Shown here in pieces: positions 33,746 to 46,009 of a DNA stretch of 64,000 nt; position 1 is the first letter of the stretch, and every line of letters starts with the position of its first letter. The position numbers and the translations under genes are program-made. The stretch is from Macrotrachela quadricornifera. Its lineage: Eukaryota > Rotifera > Eurotatoria > Philodinida > Philodinidae. The stretch is from NCBI GenBank assembly GCA_022393335.1, contig JAJEKB010020217.1, positions 220,267 through 284,266 on the forward strand, read 5' to 3'. The notes under the pieces were generated by a model. It made no database searches and was not told the origin of the DNA. It saw only the letters and a list, made by a program, of their open reading frames with translations.

Positions 33746-35493
33746 ATGATGAACGATACAACACTAGAGATTTGGTCGAATAATTCAATTTATAATAATA
33801 GATTACATATATCAAATATTGTTTGGCGTACATGTGGTATACTATGTACTATATTTGGTATACCTGGTCATTTATTTCATATTATAATAACGTTAAATAA
33901 AAATAATCGTAAAGAATCAACATCATTATATTATACAGCTATGGCTATATCTGAATTAATTTTTATTTTTGGTTTGTATAAAATTTATGCTATTTTCTTT
34001 TTTTTTTCATTGATTAGACAGTCATTTAAATTTACATTGATTTTAATAAAAGAACTATTTTTCTATATTAATCGGAAACGGAAATAGTTAGATTAATTGA
34101 CTATTTATTAAATAGCTAAAATAGTAAAATATAAAAATTAATTAACAATAATAAACTTACAATCAAATGTTTATACTTTATATTTCAATAAATATTTTAA
34201 ATAAAATGTAGGTGATTATATTAATTGTTAACTAGATTCGTGACATATTGAAAAACTATATATGATAATCATACTGTGTATGTTCTTTGATATTATTATC
34301 ATGAGTATAATAAGATGCTATATGTATTGAAATACTTCGATTATTAAATAAAAAACAGCTCGGAAAATGTCAAAATCATTCGTTTAATTAGAAATCTCTC
34401 AGCAGGATATTAGATGGGTTTTTTTTACGTATGTCTACAATGGCAGAAACAGAACATTATTAATAAACTAAAGCAAAAAAATAGAATATTGATCAATTGC
34501 ATGATAATTTTCTGTCAATGTTATAAAATATAAAGTAAAAATAGATCTCATTCATTATAGTTTTCTTTTGAACTGTCAAATATACTGTACTATATGTACT
34601 TAATATCTAAAATTTGAGAAGAGACAGAGATATTCCTATATGGTATTATCTTAGAATAATACATTGCTCTAATAGGTGTATTTTGGTTATGGTGTGTTGG
34701 TATGTCTATAATTAAAATTGATCCTCGACAAATATTATCATGTGGAATATTCTATAGTATTCTAATGGGTCCAACAATATTATCAAATCTATATTTAGCA
34801 TCAATGTCAATTGATCGAACGTGCATGGTACTTTATCCTACTTATTATCGTCTTATAGTCACACAACGACATGTTTTAATACGTATTTTTTTGATTCTTA
34901 TAATAGTTAGTATTTTTATGATTCCACATCATTATTATTATTATTATAATAAAGAAACAACAATATTTATTTGTCAATTTTATACATCTATTGATCATTG
35001 GAGAATTCGTTTGTGGCCACTTTTACATTTTATCGTATTCGTTTTATTACCATCAATAATAACATGTATATCCTACATTATTTTATCACATAATCGTTGT
35101 AATCATAGAAAAATGCATAAGCATAAAATAAGTGAAAATGCACGTCGTTTAGAAAGAAATTCATTATTATTATTACTTTTTTCGTTCATTATTTCATTGA
35201 CTATATTACCAACTGTTATATTAGAAATTTTTATTGTACATGAACAACTTTTTAATCATGGAAATATTCCATTAATAAAATGGAAAAAATATAAAATATT
35301 ACTTAATTGGTTTTTATCAATTGGAACAATGAATTATTCATTTAAATTTTATATGCGTTTAGCTATATCAAAAACATTCCAACATGATTTTATTCAATTA
35401 ATTAATTGTATTCTTCAACGAAAAGAAAAAACTAAAGAACAACATTTAGTTCCATTGAATAATCATAGACAAACAAAACATACAGAAATTTAA
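33746..35493 (+). CDS. Rhodopsin-class (class A) GPCR, orphan
   Basis: Two exons, 33746-33971 and 34676-35493, 347 residues, with an unusually long 704-bp intron that splits TM2. The N-terminus has several Asn-X-Ser/Thr sites. Seven hydrophobic segments are present, with the TM3 cysteine (LSCGIFY) and a second-loop cysteine (FICQF) for the conserved disulfide. The DRY position reads IDRTCMVLYP. TM6 (LLLLFSFIISLTILPTVILE) lacks the CWxP tryptophan. The TM7 NPxxY position reads NYSFKFY. It would be a plasma-membrane receptor, probably for a peptide given the resemblance to orphan invertebrate peptide-receptor-like GPCRs, but the ligand cannot be inferred. The first of two adjacent ATGs was taken as the start. 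Confidence 0.8.
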
Positions 35494-38400
35494 TAAAGAC
35501 ATTTTAGTTTATATAAAGAAATAATCTACTTTGTTTACCATTCAAAATTAATCACAACAACAGGATAAATCTTTAATGAAATGAAAAGATTTTGATCTAT
35601 GTTAGACATATTAATCTTTTTTGTTAATATTTTAATTAGAAAATAAATCTATTGCTATTTTTGATCACTAGAAAAAATATAAAAATAATGTTAGTTTGAA
35701 TAAATTAACATATTTATATACACAGAGTGTTTGCATAAGCTCTGAATCTCAATAAAAAATCTTTGATATGCAGACAGAAAGAATGATCTCTAATTGCATG
35801 CATCTATACAAACTTTGAATATTTACGTTGAGCTTTCAAATAAGACATAATTGGATGATTTATTCTCTTGTTATAAGAATAATATAACCATGAAAATATA
35901 ATGATTAGCATTGTATAAATCGATACATAGATTTTCTGAGACTTGTTAGGAGCCACTGACTGTATGAATAATCATAAAATATATATTGAATAGATCGTCT
36001 TCATTTTGTCGACAAAATCTGTCTATACCATAGCCTATTAGACCTAGTAGTTTCCAGAGTATACCACGAGGAACTGTATGAAATAGTATTTTATGGACAA
36101 ATGACAGCAAATACAAATAATTACGACATTAAATCTAATTTTAACATCAAATTTTGGAATCTTATAATGGTTTTTCATAGAAATTTTAGTGATCCTTGCA
36201 GTATATTTCGTTTGCTCATGTTCTTTACATTCGTAAATTCAATAATACAAATTATTAGAATTTTTGCCTTTGATATACAAAAACCTGTTGATGTTTATTT
36301 TCGATTTTTTTTTTGGGTAAATTTAATCACTTCAGCATAACTACTAGAAGTATTCTCGCTCTTACAAATTACAAATGAATTTTAAAAAAGTTTTAAAAGT
36401 CAAAATTCTTTCACTGTTACCTTGCTTTGTGTGATGACTTAAATTTTCAACAGAACGTACAAAGAAATCTCGAGAAATAATTGTGACCTTGAAAATTTTT
36501 TGACACAATATTATCAATAAATTTCAATTTTGTTTTTTACATCAAATTTTTGTCGGCAAAGTGAACCGGTTTCTTCATGTCAGCTATCATCAATCTGAAA
36601 TGCTCTATATGCATCTATTGATAAACTTTATTCAAAGGAGCATACAAGCCACAAAGTTAGCTACAATTGGTTGATACTAGTTGAAAAATTCGAAATTCCG
36701 ACTAATTCCATAGCCCTTCCCTTGCATTCCATGATTCTCGATTATTATTTTAAAGACGACAAAAAACTCGTTTTTATTAACACAAACAATTGAAAGTAAA
36801 CTACGGTCTCAAAGGCAAAATGATTATCTTCAATGTCATGCTCTAGGAATTAATACGTTTTAAGATTGTTGATTCAAACAAAAAAGAATCACTATTTCCA
36901 GACGAAATGTACACTTCCATTTATTAAATGGCAAACAAATTATATATGCAAATAACCAAAAATCATCATCTAAAATATAAAGCTAATGTTGATCTAATAA
37001 TTAAAAGCTCAATAACAGACCCAATTACATATATTTCATATCGAGATGAATATCAATCGGTCATACAATCGGGAATTATTCTAGACCTAAAAATTTACAT
37101 TGAAATATATGAGTTAGTTTACTATGCTTTATATATTGGATTTATTGAAGCTGATGTTACAGACGGTTGTTGTTTACGCATTTCATATGTTGAATCATAA
37201 TTCTTTTTTAACAGTATTATTTCTAGAATTTTAAATAAATTATTTGTTTCATTTTTTCAGTATTGCAGGATCAGTGAGTGGGTAAATATTCATAGATAAA
37301 GACGTGTAACTTTCGCTATTAGATAAAATAATCCCTGAAATGTCTAATTTTGAAGAAGACTGCAATAGTTGTTTCGAACAGATACTGACTTTTTACAGTC
37401 CGATGAATACTGTATTATTAGTAAAATCTGCATATTGAATTAAAATTCTGTGAAACTCATATTTTAAGTATAGTAAGTTGAAAATCTAAGCATTTCATCA
37501 ACAACAGAGTCATTCATCTAACTACATTTTCAGCTAAGATTGCTGCAAAAACGGCCGATTAAAAAAGATATCTGTTTGAAATAGTTAGACAAGTCATCTT
37601 TAGAACTAATCTATATCTAAGATTTCGACTAAAACAATACATTTTAATGGTAATGTAACAGCATCCTTATCGCTACGATATTGAATCAAATTAATCTAAC
37701 ATTTAATTAATTTATAAGGAAAAATAATTATATCCAAGGATCTCGGTAATTTTTGGAGATGGGAGAGATGAAAAATTTTCCAAACACTCAAACGCAGACT
37801 GTCTGTGAGAAAAATCAGGTAAATAGCTGATTGTTAAAATATGCCAGACAGTTTTGAGAGATAACTCAAAATTTTCGTAGACACGGCGTAAAAAGTGGGA
37901 AGAGCTACCCCACCCTATCTCCTCCCACATCGAGAGCCCTGATTGTGTATCAAATAATTATTAAGTCTTTCATAGAATTCAAATTTAATATGTCAATGTA
38001 CAAACAAAAGAAGTATACAATTAATAAATCAAATTAACTAATAAAGCGAAAAATTTTTATTTATTTTTTTTCGTTACTATCAACATATTCTTATGCAACA
38101 TTTTGTTGGATTTAAACAAATTAAACATAAAAGAACCAAAAAAAATTCTATTCAAATGATTTTTTTTATTCATCGATTATTCATGACGTTTTCTTTTGCT
38201 TATTTTATATATAAGAAAAATAAATATTAAAAGAAAATTATTTTGTTTTAGTATAATGTTTATCTTATTCAAATTCAGATCATTTTTTATATGAAGTCTT
38301 TCATTATTTTCTGCCAAGTAAAATACGTACACTAAATATTAATAATAAAAAATAAGATTACTTTGTTTTACCATCTTGATGATCAATCATGAATATCAGA

Positions 38401-39907
38401 GAAAATATTTGGAAAATAAAAACTAGATTTAATTTTCTATTAATAAATTAAAAGCATTTATTTGTACAGTAGTAGCAAGGGAGAAAAGGTAGACTTGATA
38501 CTTGAAGGTAATTTGCACTACTTCGACGCACTTCAAGCAACTTTAAAGTACTTCGATGTACTTCAAGTCTGCTGTTTTCCTTTGAGTAGTAGCTATAAAA
38601 TATGTATTGAATAAATTATTTTTATTTGAAGTAGATAGAGATATGAAAAGAATTTTTAGTAAATTAAATATTTAATAAAAACTTACAGTTTCTTCCATAA
38701 TTGATAATAATCGATTTTTTTTGTAGAATTTGATACTGAAAAAATATTTTTATTTTTATTTCACCATTTATTATTAAACAGTTCTTTTTTTTTCGATATT
38801 TCAAAATTTAATAATTTAATCATTGAAAATACTATTTATTCTTCGTCTTTGATTATTGACAAGAATAGATGGAATAATTATCTATTATTATCATGTGACA
38901 TAATGTTTGAACTGTAACCTTCAAATAGAAAAAGAAATGGTAATCTTATCATTTGTTCAATGAAAATAAAAGAATAATGAGATACTTCATTTGTTTCATA
39001 TTTACTAGGCAAGGCTAACAAATGAAAGAGAAAAATGAATAAGTACGAATATGATAATAATTGTCAAAATAAAATGATATATTGATAGTATTATGATGAT
39101 GTTTATAATAAATAGAAGAAAGAAAATAATGATAATAATAGTATTATAAAAACTAGATTTTTAAAAATGTTCAACTATTGATTTTTTACAAATGCTTTTA
39201 TCTACTAATTATTCGATTGAAATAAAAGTCATATTTCATTTACGAAGAAACATTTCAATTTTTCTTTCGTCTAGAATTATTTAACAATCTAATCGAATTT
39301 TCTAAAATTATTGAAATATATTTTTCATTTTATATATATATATAAGAAACTTGCATTTGATTATTATTATATGTTCAATAGATATAAATATGCTAAAAAT
39401 AATACAAATTATTTATATTATTCTAAATTTATTTTATAAATATCATGTTGTTTAATCATAATAGAAGATGATATTTACTTATTAATATAATTTACGTCAT
39501 AAAAAATAAATAAATCTTTCAAGGTATTTTAGTAAAATTGAATATATAATCAGGTTATATAATAAAAAAGAAGTCACATGTTTCATAATGTTAGATAAAT
39601 AAAAAGAATATTGTAAATAAACGTGCGCAAAATGACGAACAAGGTTTTTTTTTATATCTGTCATTAATTTTAAAATATAACGACGTAGTATTTTTTTTTT
39701 TTTTTGGTATAATGAATAATAATCGGGTGATTGAAAAAAGAAAAAAAAGAAGGTGCGTACTCAATCATATTGTAATATTAATATGAAAATATCAGTCAAG
39801 CGTAACCAAACTCATATGTATATATACCAAACATTTTTATCATTATACATATTCAGTTTTCTATTTTTCATATACAAACACACCTTCTCTTCTATTAAAA
39901 ATTAGTT
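35494..39907. other. Gene-poor spacer with a hAT-like MITE and small repeats
   Basis: About 4.4 kb. It holds an inverted-repeat element at 37735-37941 and a short diverged repeat at 38514-38577 (ACTTCGAxGxACTTCAAG twice). Two ORFs at 36101-36340 and 36928-37200 have no recognisable motif and no convincing splice partners; they may be chance or decayed fragments. There are AT-rich runs elsewhere. Confidence 0.45.
37735..37941. mobile_element. hAT-like MITE, degenerate
   Basis: The right end, in reverse complement, is CAGGGCTCTCGA, a typical hAT-type terminus. The left end CAAGGATCTCGG matches it at 9 of 12 positions. The 207-bp interior is clearly richer in G and C than its surroundings (e.g. 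GCTACCCCACCCTATCTCC). Flanking 8-bp sequences are only loosely similar, so the target duplication has decayed or the left border is wrong. Confidence 0.45.
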
Positions 39908-40174
39908 ATGGCCGATTCAATTGGTGATGCTCTTAAAGCTGGTGCCCATAAGGTTTGTAATAATATATATATATATATGTTTATTTAAATAAATTTCTAT
40001 TTTTAGGTACAAGAAGTTTTTCAAGGTGAAAAAGCTGAAGACAAACTTAACAAAGCAGCTGATCCATCAAAAAAACCATCAGAACGTGCTGATGCTCTAC
40101 ATGAAGCAGGGATAGCAGCAAAAAAAGAAGCTGAACATGGATGCAAATCTGACTGTGCAGCTCATAAACATTAA
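39908..40174 (+). CDS. Small hydrophilic Ala/Lys/Glu-rich protein, copy 1
   Basis: Two exons, 39908-39952 and 40007-40174, 70 residues. Strongly charged and Ala-rich with no hydrophobic core, probably helical or disordered: VQEVFQGEKAEDKLNKAADP, then KKPSERADALHEAG, then a C-terminal GCKSDCAAHKH with two cysteines. It is a close paralog of the gene at 40754; both share FQGxKAxxK, ADP/TDP..KPSERxDA and EH-CK-x2-C. Composition recalls hydrophilin/LEA-like stress proteins, which fits an animal that tolerates drying, but no LEA repeat signature is present. It may be cytosolic. Confidence 0.7.
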
Positions 40175-40753
40175 ATTTTTGAAAAAATATATTTTTCTTA
40201 TATAAATATATTGTAATATTTTATTCAAGCTAATATTTATTTCATTTAAATAAACATTTAGTACTAAATGTAAAAAAAAGAAAATTTCTATCTATATATA
40301 GAATCACACGAGGAATTTTTATGTGCTTTAAGCAGATTTATTTGCTAATAAACAAGATATACGGACATGTAAGAAAAAAAAAGAACGACTTTCTAGTCAC
40401 CAATTTCATTTTTCCTCGTTCTACTCAGTAAACAGAAGAAGTAGACGCATTGATCAAACACGTGGCATATACATGTGACTACTATATAATTTTGTAGTCA
40501 ATAACCTCTGCTATCTTTTCTCGTCTATGTACTGTATAATGAAAAAGAATGAGAGAATAAGAGAATGAAAGAGAAAAAAACTGGTAAGGGAAATGAGCGT
40601 ATTTATAGCGGAGTCAAACTACAGAAAATTCATTCATTTATCATTCTTAAAGTTCTATAAACTATTCTCTACTACTATTATTATTATGTAAGTTTCATAA
40701 AACAAAATCATTTTATTTTATAATATAAATCATCATTTTTTAAATAGTAAACA
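40175..40753. other. Spacer between the hydrophilic paralogs
   Basis: About 580 bp that separates the two tandem copies, with the same orientation on both sides. It probably holds the promoter of copy 2. A TAG just before the second ATG (40745-40747) could be a 5'UTR splice acceptor. No coding exon is seen. Confidence 0.5.
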
Positions 40754-40963
40754 ATGGAAGCCGCTAAAGCTGGTATTGAAACAGTGAAAGAAGCTTTTCA
40801 AGGTAAAAAAGCCGATGAAAAAGCAGCAAAAGCTACTGATCCAAATGTAAAACCAAGTGAACGTGTTGATGCTGCATTTGAATCTGGCAAAGCTCGAATG
40901 AAAGAACAAGAACATGCTTGTAAAGCTGAATGTCATAAAGACAAACATATTTGCAATAAATAA
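40754..40963 (+). CDS. Small hydrophilic Ala/Lys/Glu-rich protein, copy 2
   Basis: A single open frame of 69 residues, paralogous to the gene at 39908. Conserved blocks are VKEAFQGKKADEKAAKATDP, KPSERVDAAFESGKA and EHACKAECHKDKH. It lacks the intron that copy 1 has inside the shared N-terminal region, so either copy 2 lost it or copy 1 gained it. The C-terminus carries a third cysteine (HICNK). Function is unknown; the same hydrophilin-like suggestion applies. Confidence 0.7.
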   Translation: MEAAKAGIETVKEAFQGKKADEKAAKATDPNVKPSERVDAAFESGKARMKEQEHACKAECHKDKHICNK

Positions 40964-41718
40964 AAACTATTTTAATAAACATTTTCTTTTTTATTTTTGA
41001 ATCCAATATGGATATTTATTTTCTTTGTATATAATGATTAAGAACGAATTTTACTTTGAAAATAAATAAAGTCAAACTAAATTAAGATTTATTATAATTT
41101 ATGTTGTTCTTTTTTATGTTTGTATGAAAGAGAAATTAATCGTAAAGATAAACTAGATTATGATGGCATTATAGAAAAAAATGAAATATTAAATATTGTT
41201 TTAAATGGAATAAATATAGACTAATATATATTTTTATTTTATCAAATTTTTCATATTACGATATGCATCAATGACGAGAAAAAAAAATTTAGATGCATTA
41301 GTCATATTAACATACTGCGCAATATGTGAAAAAAAAATGATTGCCTTATACGATAACATGTTATAATGATACATCTATATAAGGTCATATAGTAATCTAT
41401 AAATAAAATACATGTGCTTCAAGTTTAATTTTCATTATTTCTGAATAGAAAGAATAAGGAAAGAAATTAAATTCTTCAGTTTTATCATGAAAAAATAATC
41501 AAGTTTGATTATATCAATAGATAACAATTTTAAATAAATATATTTATTAATAAATGATAAGATCCAATAATTTTATGCAAAAAATTGCAATATAGACTTT
41601 TATTTGTTCGTACAAAAAACTATCTCTCTGTTGAATAATCCATTATCAAAATTCAAAAATTATAATTATTACTAAACATTTTAAATTATTTTCTTATTAG
41701 ATTAATAAATAAAGTGAA

Positions 41719-43127
41719 TTAAGAGAGCTTCCACAAGACCATCGAGAAACCGAAGCACTCGTTAAAAATGTTTTTTTTCGATTTAGTATTCTCATTTTGT
41801 TCAGCATCATCGAAAACTTCTAAATCCAAATTTTTAGCAAATTTGGTTAAGCCAGTGAAAAGTTACCTGAATTTTACTGTCGAACGCTCACGATGATATT
41901 TGAAAAATATCATCAAAAAACATTTGTATGAAATAACGAGTTTTTCGATAACATCGAATTAACGAAATTTTTCGCATAATATACTAAAAGATAGAGCATC
42001 GAAGGTTGAACAAAATTATCTATTTACATATTATATTTCTATAGATTGATCGATAGTTATTTATGAGAGACTGTTCATGACTAGTCATTTTTTGAGCAAA
42101 AAGTGAGTGGATTTTTTTCAGTACATCAACTGTCATTCAGTCATGTCTTGGAGTTCCATAATGAATTTCACATATGTTGTACAACTTTTTCTCCTCTACA
42201 AAATGGTAAAAAAGAAGTTAAAAAAAAGTCCCGTATTGATCTAAAAAATGTCAAACATTACTCTCACATATGATGATTTTTGATAGTTTTTCAAGAAAAA
42301 TGAGACATTTTTAGCGATTTTCATTGCCATAACAAAAAAAATTTCCCTCAAAAACTCACCGTGCTCCCCCTCAGGTCCCTTTTTTAAAAATTTTGTTTCT
42401 TGATCCCCTACGGGTCAGTTTTTGAGGGAAAATTTTTTTTGTCAAATCATATGCGATTCGATGTAGTTGTTAGCGCTGATTCTGAATAACATATCTATTT
42501 TGCTATGCGATTGTGTTATGGCAATGAAAATCGCTAAAAATGTCTCATTTTTCTTGAAAAACTATCAAAAATCATCATATGTGAGAGTAATGTTTGACAT
42601 TTTTTAGATCAATACGGGACTTTTTTTTAACTTCTTTTTTACCATTTTGTAGAGGAGAAAAAGTTGTACAACATATGTGAAATTCATTATGGAACTCCTA
42701 GACATGACTGAATGACAGTTGATGTACTGAAAAAAATCCACTCACTTTTTGCTCAAAAAATGACTAGTTATAAACAGTCTCTCATAAATAACTATCGATC
42801 AATCTATAGAAATATAATATGTAAATAGATAATTTTGTTCAGCCTTCGTTGCTCTATCTTTTAGTATATTATGCGAAAAATTTCGTTAATTCGATGTTAT
42901 CGAAAAACTCTTTATTTCATACAAATGATTTTTGATGATATTTTTCAAATATCATCGTGAGCGTTCGACAGTAAAATTCAGGTAACTTTTCACTGGCTCA
43001 GCCAAATTTGCTAAAAATTTGGATTTAGAAGTTTTCGATGATGCTGAACAAAATGAGAATACCAAATCGAAAAAAACTTTTTGACGAGTGCTTCGGTTTC
43101 TCGATGGTCTTGTGGAAGCTCTCTTAA
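41719..43127. mobile_element. Foldback element, 1.4 kb near-perfect palindrome
   Basis: Sequence starting TTAAGAGAGCTTCCACAAG at 41719 is repeated in reverse complement, ending at 43127. Arms of about 620 bp match almost throughout, with only scattered differences (e.g. TCTTGGAG versus TCTAGGAG). The centre has its own smaller inverted repeat (AATTTCCCTCAAAAACT near 42343 and its complement near 42417). The right arm carries an extra ~75 bp (about 42440-42513) absent from the left. TTAA at both extremes fits a TTAA target duplication. No ORF was found. Confidence 0.85.
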
Positions 43128-45038
43128 GTATTATCTCATGTAATTGAAATCTTTACAAGATTTTCTTTATACGCAAGGTAAAATATTTTTATATATGCAT
43201 AATCTCTGGATTCTGCTCTTTCAAATGGTATATACAATGAATGGATTACCATGATGAATTCCATCTGTCATTATTAGAAGTACTTTCTGTAATTTCGATA
43301 GCAAGCTATTTTTTTTTTTGTTTCTAATATGGACATTAACATAAAATTCAAGCAGAATATAATCTTCTGAGGAAAAAACAAGTTTTTAACGTCTTTTGAT
43401 CATAAAATAAGCAAAAGTCATCTGGACAATTTTGTAGAGTATATCAAGTTCTATCATAATCTAAAGATCTATGATGAAACAAATTTTTTTATAATGACTA
43501 CAATAACTTGAAAAGTAAATATCTAAAATCGATGAAAGAATGTTCCTAATATCAATATATCCACCAAGGTTGGTATATGATTTATGCGTATCTTCTCAAA
43601 AGAGATACTTTTTAATGAAACTTGGCAGTTTAAAAAAGCCAAAGCTATTTAAATGCTTTGATACTTTTCTTGGTTATTTAGGTAGCAATTTAAACCAAAA
43701 GACAGTTACATTAAATTATCTGAAATAGCTGCAAAACATAGATAGGATCGTTTCGGTTTTTGGGCCGAATCGAACTGATCGCTTCCGTTCGCAATTTCTC
43801 CAACTGACTCCAGTTTCGGTTTGGTTCAAAGAAAATGCGAACCAATCTCATTGACTAACTTCTTTTAATATTTATTTTAGCTTTTTTATAAGTTCGCATC
43901 GATTCGGTTTAGCGTTTCTCGAAACTCCTTCGGTTCAGTTTGGATTTACAAAGCCCGCATCTATTCTATTTCTTCTGCATAGCACTTTGTTTTGCATTCT
44001 GATTTTTTGTCTTCTATAATTGTCTTAAACTTCATTCAGCAAGATACAAAAGAGAAATTAAAAAAAGAAAGTTTCAGATGTTCAAGAAAGTAATCCAATA
44101 TCACCGAATGTGAAATTCCTTCAGCATCTATCTATTAAGTGATATCGTACCACAATAATGTTTATACTTAGTAAAAGAAGATAGTGTCATACTATAATCA
44201 AAACACTCGCTTCCTATCTGAATATATATTATTAGCACAAAATCTTCGCTTTTTATGTTTCATTGTTTTCAATCACTGTTCATTTAGATGTTTATTAATC
44301 TCTTATAAACAATTTTCCAACTATAAGATTGAATCTAGATCACATGAGAAGGAAAAAAAACAAGATTTTACATGTAAGTTTTACGGATGAATAGTTGTAG
44401 ATAATGATATAGTTACTAATATATCAATTTCCAAAATAAACACGTTTATTTCGTTCGCTTTTTTTCTATATTTCGCAAAAATGAATACTTTGAAATAAAT
44501 TTCTGATCGATTTTAAACATGTATAAAATCGTTTGACACTACGGAAAGCAGCAAGGTTGAATATCTGACTATTTCAAAAGACTTCTCTTGTGCTCATCGA
44601 CATAAACCTCTATCTACACAAGCCTAGAACCTCAACATATTTAAATTACTTCATGAGGTACATCAGACTACAAAAACATTTGAATTTCCAAATCTTTCCT
44701 CTTCTATTAAACCTTATTTTAGAATCATATAGATATTTAGAAAAAAAACACGCAAATATTACTTAATGATCGCATTTTGTAAATGACGCAATTCCATTTC
44801 ACTATCTCTACTCGTTGATGAATTAGTAACGTAGGATGAATATTTGAGGAGATTATTCGTTTTATTAGTGATGTTAATAAAGTATGTGCTTTCCATGGTT
44901 GTAGGAATAAATAGTTATTTTTCAGCATTTTGTTTATTGTTTCAAGTCGCGAATTGTGACATTTTTCTTTGATTAAAAGAAAAATTGAAAAACTGATATA
45001 TAAAAAAGAAATTATATCTCTTTTGAGAATGAACAGAT

Positions 45039-46009
45039 TTATGTACGATGAAACTCAGCTTTGTTTTTAATAATTTGATACATTTTGATCACTTTTCACA
45101 AGCTTATTTTGTATTTCATGATAAATCAATTTTTTATGCTTTGAGTACCATCCTTCAGCCATTTCAAAATATTTTTTTTGTCTTCGTTTCAGTTGTCATA
45201 TTTATAAATTGATAGGAGTCAATGTCCTGATTAAGAATATCTGATTTTCTTTTGAAAGTTCGTCGAATAATAAGAAAAATTTTGGGCACTAAAAATAGGC
45301 CTAGAAGTCATTTTTTCGCTTATAAGACCATTATTATTCGTCTAAAACTCATTTAAGATGCGCTCATTTAACGCAAGATTTTTTTCTCTATCGGAATATA
45401 CATACATATATAAATCTTCGAAAGACTATTATATTTCTCAACTGATAATTATTAGATATCGAGCCCAATGGGTTCCCATAGCTATTCACAATGATTTTTC
45501 ATCCCTTTTTTAATGGCGAATCTCAAGCTGAAAATAGTCCTCTTAGAAAGAGATCGTTGAATTCTGTTTGTAATGAAAAATCTGAGCAATCCATCTAGGT
45601 CAATTATATTTTCACAGGGGCAAAAACACCACTGTGAATGACTATAGGAACCCATTTGGTCTGTTATCCGATAATTATCAGCTCAGAAACATAATAGTCT
45701 TTCGAAGACCTATATATATATATATTGATAGAGACAAAAATGCTGCATCGAATGAACCTATCTCAAATGAGTTTTAACCGAATAATAATGGTCTTAGAAA
45801 CCAAAAAATGGTTTCTAAGCCTATTTTTAATGCACAAGATTTTTCTTATTATTCGACGAATACGAAGACAAAAAAAGTTTTTGGAATGCCTGAAGAATGT
45901 TACTCAAAGCATAAAAAGTTGACTTATCATGAAATATAAAATAGGCTAGTGAAAGGCGATCAAAATGCATCAAGTTATTAAAAACAAAGTTGAGTTTTAT
46001 CGTACATAA
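45039..46009. mobile_element. Older foldback element, about 1 kb
   Basis: TTATGTACGAT at 45039-45049 reappears in reverse complement at 45999-46009. Between them the arms can be followed inward for about 400 bp with many substitutions, for example ATTATTCG, TCTTCGAAAGACTATTAT and CAATGGGTTCC/CAAATGGGTTCC blocks on both sides. The left arm has an extra ~70 bp near 45195-45260. No transposase is evident. Divergence between the arms shows that it is older than the element at 41719. Confidence 0.75.

Noticed and set aside
36101..37200. Two ORFs (79 and 90 residues) as exons of one gene
   Set aside because: No donor/acceptor pair joins them in a sensible frame and neither matches a family I know.
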